From contig JAFTBA010000200.1 in the NCBI GenBank assembly GCA_017458545.1, positions 1-5,224 on the forward strand: 5,224 bases of DNA, in the 5' to 3' direction. Each line of letters opens with the position of its first letter. The stretch's first letter is position 1. Origin of the DNA: Synergistaceae bacterium (GTDB lineage Bacteria; Synergistota; Synergistia; Synergistales; Aminobacteriaceae). The notes beneath the pieces were generated by a model that searched no databases, had not been told where the DNA came from, and was given only the letters and a program-made list of their open reading frames with translations. The position numbers and the translations under genes were made by a program. Shown here piece after piece: positions 1 to 4,733 of the stretch.

Positions 1-92
1 ACACTCATTCGTTTGAGCTCAGAAGGTGAAGCAGCGAATGCCGAAGCAGTGAATACCGTAAGCAGTATAAATGCAGATAAAATTTTTCTCAT
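1..92 (-). CDS. Secreted or envelope protein, N-terminal fragment with Sec signal peptide
   Basis: Only the first 30 codons are in the window; the gene runs off the left edge. The minus-strand ATG at 92-90 is preceded by AAAGGA about 8 bases upstream. The peptide opens with a short positive stretch (MRK), a hydrophobic core (residues 4-16: I, L, F, V) and an Ala-Phe-Ala at 18-20, an AxA signal peptidase I site, followed by the polar start ASPSELKRMS of the mature protein. This is a textbook Sec signal peptide with no lipobox cysteine, so the product is probably exported rather than a lipoprotein. The function of the mature domain cannot be seen. The gene points the same way as the acetyltransferase pair, from which it is now separated by the inserted element. 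Confidence 0.75.
   Translation of the reverse strand, partial: MRKILSAFILLTVFTASAFAASPSELKRMS
28..57. repeat. Imperfect 15-bp tandem repeat inside the signal peptide
   Basis: Bases 28-42 and 43-57 are adjacent 15-mers identical at 13 of 15 positions. On the minus strand they encode the pentapeptides VFTAS and AFAAS, so the second copy carries the AFA signal peptidase site. This looks like a small in-frame duplication extending the hydrophobic core, although compositional bias of signal peptides could also give it. Confidence 0.5.
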
Positions 93-124
93 GATAATTT
101 TCCTTTCCGTATGAAGTAACTGCA

Positions 125-153
125 ATAATAAACCGTTCTGCTCAAGTATGCAA
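125..153 (-). promoter_or_regulatory. Candidate sigma-70-type promoter of the secreted-protein gene
   Basis: On the minus strand TTGCAT (153-148) is followed after 17 bases by TATTAT (130-125), which matches the -10 consensus at 5 of 6 positions; the -35 matches at 3 of 6. Initiation near 118 would give a leader of about 26 bases containing the AAAGGA ribosome binding site. The promoter lies between the inserted element and the gene, so the insertion would have left it intact. Confidence 0.45.
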
Positions 154-158
154 TTTTA

Positions 159-163
159 TTTAT
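159..163 (+). other. Candidate insertion target / TAM (TTTAT) at the left end
   Basis: IS200/IS605 elements insert 3' of a short T-rich target that stays at the left flank and serves as the TnpB target-adjacent motif. TTTAT at 159-163 lies 18 bases before the left hairpin, a reasonable distance for such ends. An overlapping TTTAT at 155-159 is an equal candidate, so the exact left tip is uncertain by at least 4 bases. The assignment is inferred from spacing and T-rich character. Confidence 0.4.
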
Positions 164-181
164 CGGAAAAGCGACGTAATA

Positions 182-202
182 CCCCTAGCTTTAGCTATGG
201 GG
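182..202 (+). repeat. Left-end subterminal hairpin
   Basis: CCCC-TAGCT, loop TT, AGCTA-T-GGGG: a 9-bp stem with a single unpaired T at 198. This is the bulged hairpin type bound by Y1 TnpA transposases of IS200/IS605. The right end has the same architecture with the bulge in the same place. Confidence 0.8.
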
Positions 203-220
203 ATATAAGCCGCTAATATA

Positions 221-250
221 TTTTACTAGTAGTATATAATTCTAGTAAAA
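221..250 (+). promoter_or_regulatory. tnpB leader: perfect 9-bp inverted repeat around a TATAAT box
   Basis: TTTTACTAG (221-229) and CTAGTAAAA (242-250) are exact reverse complements separated by 12 bases. The spacer contains a consensus -10 hexamer TATAAT (235-240), though no good -35 is visible 16-18 bases upstream. The right arm abuts the ribosome binding site GGAGGTGA that starts at 251. As DNA the repeat could be an operator over the -10. In RNA reading in from upstream, it could form a hairpin next to the ribosome binding site that limits tnpB translation. Both roles are inference. Confidence 0.5.
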
Positions 251-268
251 GGAGGTGAGATTAAGAAC

Positions 269-1546
269 ATGTATCTTACAGTCAAGCAGCAGTTAAAGCA
301 TTTGTCAAAAGTTGAATATCGAAATCTGCGTGAGTTGTGCCGAACTTCTAAAAACTTGATGAATGAGGCTATCTATATTAATCGGCAGTATTTTTTCAAT
401 GAAGGGAAATATCTAGGTTACGAGAAAACTTACGCAATATTGAAGTCTTCTGAGAATTACAAGATATTGAACTCGAATATGGCACATCAGAGTATGAAGG
501 TTGTTGACTGCATGTTCGCTTCTTTCATTGCGCTGTTAAATCTTGTGAAGAAAAAGCAGTACGACAGCAGAGCCGTGAAAATACCGCATTACTTGCCTAA
601 AGACGGATATGCGCCGTTAATAATTCAGCAGTTCACAATACGCAATCAGATATTCACACTGCCATATTCAAAACAATATGGAGAAGAGCATTCAAAGATT
701 TCGATAAAAGTACCGCCAATCCTTGAAGGCAGGAAAGTCAAATACATAAAAATAATCCCGATAAATAACGCTAGGTTCTTTGAGATACAGTACACATACG
801 AGGCTGTAGAGGTTCAAAGGGAATTAGACGAACAAAAAGCATTAGCGATAGACTTCGGGCTTGATAACTTGATGACCTGCGCAACAAGTGAAGGACAGTC
901 ATTCATCATAGACGGGCGTAAACTGAAAGCTATAAATCAATGGTACAACAAGCAGAATGCGAGACTTCAAAGCGTGAAAGATAAGCAGAAATACAAAAAG
1001 GCTACATTCAGGCAAATACAACTTGCAAGAAAACGTAAACTGCGAATGAATGACTATATTTCCAAAGCGTGCAGGAAAGTAATAAATCACTGTCTTTTGC
1101 ATAACATAGGGGTATTAGTTTGCGGTTACAATGTAACGTTCCAGAGAGGCGCGGATATGGGAAAAGTGAATAATCAGAATTTCGTAAATATCCCATATGG
1201 CGAAATAAGGCAAAAGCTAGAGTATCTCTGTGAACTCTACGGAATTAAGTACGTAGAGCAGGAAGAAAGCTATACATCAAAAGCAAGTTTTTGGGATAAA
1301 GATAACCTTCCCGTATACAACGCCGATAATCCACAGAAATATAAATTTTCGGGCAGGCGCATTCATAGAGGGTTGTACCAGACGAGCACAGGCTTTGAGT
1401 TCAATGCAGACGTGAACGGAGCGTTGAACATACTCAGAAAAAGTAATGTTGTGTCCCTTTGGGGGCTATACAGTAGGGGCGGACTGGCCACGCCCGTAAG
1501 AATAAGGCTCTTAGGAGCAAACTTCTTACGAACCCCCTGCCTTTAG
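269..1546 (+). CDS. tnpB: TnpB, RNA-guided nuclease of an IS605-group element
   Basis: The protein has 425 residues. The start MYLTVKQQLKHLSK is typical of one TnpB subgroup, and the ATG follows a near-perfect AAAGGAGGTGA (248-258), spaced rather long. Residues 1-180 form the helical and wedge-like N-terminal part. RuvC-I is ALAIDFGLDN with catalytic D195. At the usual RuvC-II position, around 282-288, the sequence is VLVCGYN with no glutamate; E332 or E333 in EQEESYTSK is the likely replacement. RuvC-III is NADVNGALNILRK with D381. The region 334-380 has none of the two CxxC pairs of a standard TnpB zinc ribbon. TnpB proteins cut DNA next to the element's target motif, guided by an omega-RNA from the element's right end. 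The C-terminal tail (391-425) is encoded by that RNA-like region, and the stop codon lies in the right-end hairpin. No frameshift is seen; activity is plausible but unproven. Confidence 0.9.
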   Translation: MYLTVKQQLKHLSKVEYRNLRELCRTSKNLMNEAIYINRQYFFNEGKYLGYEKTYAILKSSENYKILNSNMAHQSMKVVDCMFASFIALLNLVKKKQYDSRAVKIPHYLPKDGYAPLIIQQFTIRNQIFTLPYSKQYGEEHSKISIKVPPILEGRKVKYIKIIPINNARFFEIQYTYEAVEVQRELDEQKALAIDFGLDNLMTCATSEGQSFIIDGRKLKAINQWYNKQNARLQSVKDKQKYKKATFRQIQLARKRKLRMNDYISKACRKVINHCLLHNIGVLVCGYNVTFQRGADMGKVNNQNFVNIPYGEIRQKLEYLCELYGIKYVEQEESYTSKASFWDKDNLPVYNADNPQKYKFSGRRIHRGLYQTSTGFEFNADVNGALNILRKSNVVSLWGLYSRGGLATPVRIRLLGANFLRTPCL

Positions 1547-1581
1547 GCATGGGGAGGTTCAGCTCCTGATGTTATCCTAGA
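1476..1581 (+). ncRNA. Putative omega-RNA scaffold (3' end of tnpB plus right end) with guide
   Basis: The last part of tnpB has dense, nested pairing. GGGCG 1477-1481 pairs with CGCCC 1491-1495. GTAAGAA 1496-1502 pairs with TTCTTAC 1523-1529. Inside the latter stem GCTC 1507-1510 pairs with GAGC 1515-1518 around a TTAG loop. The right-end hairpin 1534-1554 follows. A GGGGG run at 1461-1465 could also pair with the C-run at 1533-1537. In characterised IS605-type systems the scaffold ends at the right tip and the guide is whatever flanks it. Here the guide would be about 1562-1581, which is the template strand of the acetyltransferase 3' end. The 5' end of the RNA and the guide length are not visible; the start given is where clear structure begins. 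Confidence 0.6.
1534..1554 (+). repeat. Right-end subterminal hairpin
   Basis: CCCC-TGCCT, loop TT, AGGCA-T-GGGG, with the unpaired T at 1550. Relative to the left hairpin two stem pairs differ by compensatory changes, while the CCCC/GGGG foot, TT loop and bulged T are kept. It contains the stop codon of tnpB (TAG, 1544-1546) and, on the other strand, the stop of the acetyltransferase gene (TAA, 1545-1543). Confidence 0.8.
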
Positions 1582-2124
1582 ATTGAAGTACTTGAAGCCG
1601 TTTCGTGTGTAAAAATTCATAAGAGCATCAACATTCTCACATTCCAAGAATGCAATTACACCCCCGAAAAAGTATTTTCCCCTCCGTACAATATCAATAG
1701 CAGTCTCAAGCAATTCCGTGCCGTTAATACGCATATCTTCAGGAAGAGCAAAATTTTTACCGAGCTGTGCTATAAGATATGCAGAGGCAGTATAAGTATT
1801 ATTCTCTTCGTTTAGGACGCTCACCCGTGAAAGTTTTTTTGCCGCTGACTTGCTGAGATGTTCAGCCCTTATTGAAACAGGTTTTAACGCCAGCGAAAAA
1901 TACCCGGCTAACCCGGCATTATCATTTCTGAGAACCAAATAAGTAACAGACTGATTTTTCTTCGTGAACTCAACAGCATTACACTGCAGGAAATGTTCAA
2001 CATCATGATTAACGGGGCATGAAAAAGAAAGCAGCCATTCATTAAGTTTTTGCTCTCCGATATACGTTGCTTTGTCCTCACTCATATAGGCTCTGATATT
2101 AACTGCTGTATACTGCATCACCAT
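1543..2124 (-). CDS. GNAT-family N-acetyltransferase, probable toxin of a TA pair; 3' end altered by the inserted element
   Basis: The protein has 193 residues as read. Features of the GNAT fold are a central sheet around YLVLRN and GYFSLAL (62-80), an acetyl-CoA site at AQLGKNF (119-125) followed by a helix from 135, and the C-terminal block VIAFLECEN...MNFYTRNGFKYF (156-180) with Y172 at the position of the general-acid tyrosine. The 'FSCPVNHDVEHFL' segment (34-46) is typical of GNATs encoded beside small antitoxin-like proteins. Some GNAT toxins (TacT, AtaT, KacT) acetylate aminoacyl-tRNA; the substrate here is unknown. The ATG at 2124 overlaps the upstream stop, and an in-frame ATG at 2118 would form a TGATG junction, so translation is probably coupled. 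Residues 189-193 (EPPHA) and the stop come from the mobile element, so the original C-terminus is changed. Confidence 0.8.
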   Translation of the reverse strand: MVMQYTAVNIRAYMSEDKATYIGEQKLNEWLLSFSCPVNHDVEHFLQCNAVEFTKKNQSVTYLVLRNDNAGLAGYFSLALKPVSIRAEHLSKSAAKKLSRVSVLNEENNTYTASAYLIAQLGKNFALPEDMRINGTELLETAIDIVRRGKYFFGGVIAFLECENVDALMNFYTRNGFKYFNSRITSGAEPPHA

Positions 2125-2303
2125 TTTTTCTTGGCCATCAACTCAAGTATTTCCTGCTCACTGACCGCTAATTTTACATTACAGGAATGCGTTTCATGAC
2201 GATTAGCACGCTCAATTTCTGATTCCTCAATGGCGTGTATGAATCTTTCAGCAGCTCTTTTGTCCGAAAGTATAAAATTATGTGTAATGCTTGACGTTGC
2301 CAA
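2118..2303 (-). CDS. Small (61-aa) antitoxin-like partner of the GNAT protein, TTG start
   Basis: The start chosen is TTG at 2303-2301, because GAGGAGGT lies 7-8 bases upstream and the product then begins MATSSITHNFILSDK. Extending the frame upstream would run through a terminator and into the antiporter gene. The protein is small and charged, with a probable helix at 16-32 (RAAERFIHAIEESEIER), a loop with His and Cys (37-41), a short VKLAV strand and a C-terminal helix EQEILELMAKKK. It overlaps the GNAT gene by 7 bases (or 1 base if the second ATG is used). Small size, position first in the pair and overlap are the usual arrangement of an antitoxin, here without an evident ribbon-helix-helix or helix-turn-helix pattern. 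I do not recognise a named family, and an accessory role other than antitoxin is possible. Confidence 0.7.
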   Translation of the reverse strand: MATSSITHNFILSDKRAAERFIHAIEESEIERANRHETHSCNVKLAVSEQEILELMAKKKW

Positions 2304-2310
2304 AACTCGT

Positions 2311-2318
2311 ACCTCCTC
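2311..2318 (-). promoter_or_regulatory. Ribosome binding site that fixes the TTG start of the 61-aa gene
   Basis: The minus strand reads GAGGAGGT, then 7 bases, then TTG. It begins immediately after the six-T tract of the terminator, so the two signals touch. Confidence 0.75.
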
Positions 2319-2346
2319 AAAAAAGTCCCCCCGTTTAAGGGAGGAC
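2319..2346 (-). terminator. Rho-independent terminator after the antiporter gene
   Basis: On the minus strand GTCCTCCC, loop TTAAAC, GGGGGGAC forms an 8-bp stem with one U-G wobble, followed by TTTTTT. It starts 15 bases past the antiporter stop codon. Because the ribosome binding site of the 61-aa gene follows at once, any transcript of the antitoxin-like pair starting upstream must pass this hairpin. Confidence 0.85.
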
Positions 2347-2361
2347 TCATCGTTAATATAC

Positions 2362-3666
2362 TCAGTACCCTTTGTTTCGCAGAAGACTCCTTCTGTGGAA
2401 CAGGTCTTCCTCAATCTCATCGGTCTGTTCCCCGAGCATGAATCTCTCCTCAAACAACGCATCTCCTGCAACATCATCCTTGCCTTTGAACGCGCTTTTC
2501 AGGAATATCGGCGTAATTATCGTACATACTATTATCATTATGATTATCGGCCCTAAATCTTCCTCCGCAATCAAATTCATCGATACTCCCTTACCCGCAA
2601 CTATCAGCGCAACTTCTCCCCTGCATACCATTCCGAGTCCTACCTGGTAGCTCTGACGCATATCGAAACCGCAAATCTTCGCTCCTAAACCGCATCCGAA
2701 TAGTTTTGACACTATGCTCACGATTACTATTACCACCGTGAATATCACAGTTTCAGACGAAATCGCCGGCAGCGTAACCTCAAGTCCTATGTTCGCAAAA
2801 AATACGGGCGTTAGCAGCAAATATGCTATCGTATCGAACTTGCTCGCTATGTACTGGCCTTTGGGCGAAATAGATATTATCATTCCTGCCGCAAACGCTC
2901 CGATTATGTCTGCTACTCCGAATACTACTTCAGCTGCCCATGCCATAAACAGACACAATGCAAATCCCATTACGGGGTAACGTCTCAGATTTCTTTCTGC
3001 CTGTACTCTGTCTGACCATATCATTGCTTTCCTGTATGCCCAGCCCGTTACTCCGACAAACACAAAGAAACCTGCTATTTTCAGGAAGACTAACGGGAGA
3101 TTCATATTCCCTCCGCTTATACCCGTTACTATCGTAAGGCATATTAATCCGAGAATGTCATCTATTAATGCCGCCGCTAATATAGTATTGCCTACTTTGG
3201 TCGACATCTTGCCGAGTTCCTTCAGCGCTTCAACGGTTATTGACACCGATGTTGCTGTCAGTACAGCCCCTACGAAAATCGCAGTGTGGAAATCCACTGA
3301 AGGATTCATCATGTACATCATTCCTGCACCCATTCCCAATGGGAATATTACCCCTAAGAGTGCCACTGCGAATCCTGCTTTACCTGATGCTTTAAGCTCA
3401 TCAAGGTTCGTTTCCATTCCTGCCGTGAACATTATCACTATGACTCCGAGTTCAGCCATTCGAGACAGAAGCGGTGAGGGCATAAGACAGAACTGCACTC
3501 CGAATAACGACTGCGTTATTGCACCTAATACTGCAGGACCGAAGAATAACCCTGCCATTAACGCGCCGACAACCTGCGGCAGCTGAGCACGCTGTGAAAA
3601 TATACTGAAGATTTTTGTTGACATCAGAATTACGCAGAGGCTCAATAAATAGTTGTAGCCTTCCAT
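2362..3666 (-). CDS. CPA2-family monovalent cation:proton antiporter (KefB/NapA-like membrane domain)
   Basis: The protein has 434 residues and is almost entirely hydrophobic, with about a dozen membrane helices. Family marks in order: GALMAGLFFGPAVLG (34-48) in an early helix; LTATSVSITVEALKELG (136-152), the unwound-helix region; the ion-binding pair D169-D170 in ALIDDILGL; ADIIGAFAAGMIIS (252-265); and GMVCRGEVALI (345-355). The double aspartate is typical of electrogenic members of the NapA type, so Na+/H+ exchange is more likely than glutathione-gated K+ efflux. There is no C-terminal RCK/TrkA-N domain, only a charged cytoplasmic tail (391-434), so ligand gating as in KefB/KefC is not expected. 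The ATG is the only good start; its G-rich ribosome binding site (GGGGG, 3685-3681) is 14 bases away, which is long. The gene lies 36 bases after the kinase gene, suggesting one transcript, and is closed by a strong terminator. Confidence 0.88.
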   Translation of the reverse strand: MEGYNYLLSLCVILMSTKIFSIFSQRAQLPQVVGALMAGLFFGPAVLGAITQSLFGVQFCLMPSPLLSRMAELGVIVIMFTAGMETNLDELKASGKAGFAVALLGVIFPLGMGAGMMYMMNPSVDFHTAIFVGAVLTATSVSITVEALKELGKMSTKVGNTILAAALIDDILGLICLTIVTGISGGNMNLPLVFLKIAGFFVFVGVTGWAYRKAMIWSDRVQAERNLRRYPVMGFALCLFMAWAAEVVFGVADIIGAFAAGMIISISPKGQYIASKFDTIAYLLLTPVFFANIGLEVTLPAISSETVIFTVVIVIVSIVSKLFGCGLGAKICGFDMRQSYQVGLGMVCRGEVALIVAGKGVSMNLIAEEDLGPIIIMIIVCTIITPIFLKSAFKGKDDVAGDALFEERFMLGEQTDEIEEDLFHRRSLLRNKGY

Positions 3667-3702
3667 GATATTTAACGTTACCCCCTTGAGTATTCCTGAA
3701 AA

Positions 3703-4638
3703 TTAAAGCTCGTATTCATCATCGCCGGCTTCACCGAGCAATGCACTTACCTGATGCCGCCATGGCATTGAAGGGTGTGCGCCGATTTTAGTACACGCTA
3801 ATGCTCCGCAGGCTGACGCAAATTTAGCCGCTCTCCTTATGGGCATTCCCTCGCATAACCCTACGCATAAACCTGCACAAAAAGCATCACGCGCTCCCGT
3901 GTTATCAACAGAACGTATATTAAAAGCGTCAAACGTAAAATTATCTCCGCCCTTAACAAATATCATTCCGCCTTTTGAACTGCGTGTTACGGCAAGACAT
4001 TTAACTCCCCTGCCGATTATTTCATCAGCCATAGAGTCTATTGATTTATGCTGTTTGTGTCCTGCGTAAAAATTTAATGCTTTCTCGTTAAGTATAAGGT
4101 AGTCAATATTACCCCAAACTTCTTTCGGTAACGAATAAGGCGGTTCAGCTGATAAAAACGTTCTGCACCCGTGACGGCGCGATAGTTTTAATCCTGCTAT
4201 TACTGTTTGTGCAGGGCTCTCCATCTGGAACAATGCCGCGTCCGATGTCTCAAATATTTCGGCTGCCCTCGTCATCGCTCCGTCATCAAGAAGTGTATTG
4301 GCTCCCTGCGAAATTACTATTGAATTATCACCTTCATCTGTTACTGTGATTACTGCCGTACCCGTAGGTGCTTCGTTACGTGTCTGAAGCTGTGAACAGT
4401 CTACTCCGTTCTCAGTAAGGACGGATTTAAGCCGTCTGCCGAAATCATCACTGCCTACACAGCCTATGATGTGAGACTTAGCACTCAGTCTGGCTGCCGC
4501 TAAAGCCTGATTAGAGCCTTTACCGCCCCCGGCCATACCGAATGCTCCGCCTATAACTGTCTCGCCTTTATGCGGACAATGCGGTGCGCGTATTACTAAA
4601 TCAATATTGAGTGAACCTACTACTGCTACTGCTGACAA
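3703..4638 (-). CDS. Ribokinase-like PfkB-family sugar kinase
   Basis: The protein has 311 residues, normal for ribokinase. The N-terminus VVGSLNIDLV (6-15), the GGGKGSNQALAAARL motif (37-51, PfkB signature 1), TGTAVITVTDEGDNSIVI (92-109) and ILNE (182-185) follow the ribokinase pattern closely. Signature 2 is DNTGARDAF (245-253), with catalytic base D251. The family normally has glycine where R250 stands, in the GAGD/AAGD anion hole, so catalysis may be impaired. The usual NPAP segment is also replaced by SAEP (163-166). The start is TTG at 4638-4636: GGGAGG lies 9 bases upstream and an in-frame TAA stands just before it. The expected reaction is ATP-dependent phosphorylation of ribose or a related sugar or nucleoside; no ribose transporter or other pentose gene is visible to support a specific substrate. 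It is probably cotranscribed with the antiporter gene. Confidence 0.85.
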   Translation of the reverse strand: MSAVAVVGSLNIDLVIRAPHCPHKGETVIGGAFGMAGGGKGSNQALAAARLSAKSHIIGCVGSDDFGRRLKSVLTENGVDCSQLQTRNEAPTGTAVITVTDEGDNSIVISQGANTLLDDGAMTRAAEIFETSDAALFQMESPAQTVIAGLKLSRRHGCRTFLSAEPPYSLPKEVWGNIDYLILNEKALNFYAGHKQHKSIDSMADEIIGRGVKCLAVTRSSKGGMIFVKGGDNFTFDAFNIRSVDNTGARDAFCAGLCVGLCEGMPIRRAAKFASACGALACTKIGAHPSMPWRHQVSALLGEAGDDEYEL

Positions 4639-4647
4639 TTTGAACAG

Positions 4648-4653
4648 CCTCCC
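4648..4653 (-). promoter_or_regulatory. Ribosome binding site that fixes the TTG start of the kinase gene
   Basis: The minus strand reads GGGAGG followed by 9 bases and TTG. The in-frame TAA directly upstream excludes a longer protein, and no ATG lies near the conserved VVGSLNID start. Confidence 0.75.
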
Positions 4654-4662
4654 TTATTCCTG

Positions 4663-4691
4663 TTTATGAGCAGTTATAATTTTCGTATAAT
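4663..4691 (+). promoter_or_regulatory. Candidate promoter of the symporter gene in the divergent intergenic region
   Basis: Two consensus TATAAT hexamers occur at 4675-4680 and 4686-4691. The second has TTTATG (4663-4668) 17 bases upstream, a 3-of-6 match to a -35. The same AT-rich stretch must also hold the minus-strand start for the kinase gene (TATTAT and TATAAC-like boxes are present, none with a convincing -35). TTATA and TATAA (4674-4678 and 4686-4690) form a small inverted repeat that might bind a regulator. Only the plus-strand promoter is offered with any confidence. Confidence 0.5.
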
Positions 4692-4733
4692 ATCACAAAT
4701 AATTCTTTTAATTTCAGGAGGGACTTGTTAATC

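Larger units (their letters stand above)
164..1561 (+). mobile_element. IS200/IS605-group insertion sequence, tnpB-only (IS1341-type)
   Basis: The element has about 1.4 kb, a single tnpB gene, and two subterminal imperfect hairpins of identical design (182-202 and 1534-1554). There are no terminal inverted repeats and no target duplication, as expected for single-strand transposition by a Y1 transposase. No tnpA is present: the leader from 203 to 268 is too short and not coding, so movement would need a TnpA supplied in trans. The right end is placed after GGGGAGGTTCA, resembling the TTCA(A)-type right tips of the group; it could be one base further. Outside this boundary the sequence is coherent acetyltransferase coding DNA. 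Boundaries are inferred from structure, not from an empty site. Confidence 0.75.

Noticed and set aside
164..268. Possible tnpA remnant or separate small gene in the element's left end
   Set aside because: The stretch before tnpB holds only the left hairpin, the inverted repeat and the ribosome binding site; no Y1 transposase motif (HUH) is present.
899..1196. Minus-strand open frames inside tnpB
   Set aside because: They are opposite the conserved RuvC-coding part of tnpB and have no ribosome binding site or family resemblance.
1534..1562. Right-end hairpin as a rho-independent terminator
   Set aside because: There is no T-tract on either side on either strand, and the structure matches the left-end hairpin, so it is a transposition/omega-RNA element.
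2304..2477. Upstream extension of the small minus-strand gene to an ATG at 2477, giving 119 aa
   Set aside because: The extension runs through the antiporter terminator and its coding region in another frame, and its amino-acid sequence looks random (Arg/Cys-rich). The TTG at 2303 has an excellent ribosome binding site.
2230..2650. Open frames on the plus strand across the antiporter 3' end and the 61-aa gene
   Set aside because: They are antisense to well-supported genes, with no recognisable domain and no start signals.
3155..3586. Long open frame (143 codons) on the plus strand
   Set aside because: It lies entirely antisense to the antiporter gene, has a Pro/Ser/Thr/Ala-rich composition typical of a shadow frame opposite hydrophobic codons, and lacks a ribosome binding site.
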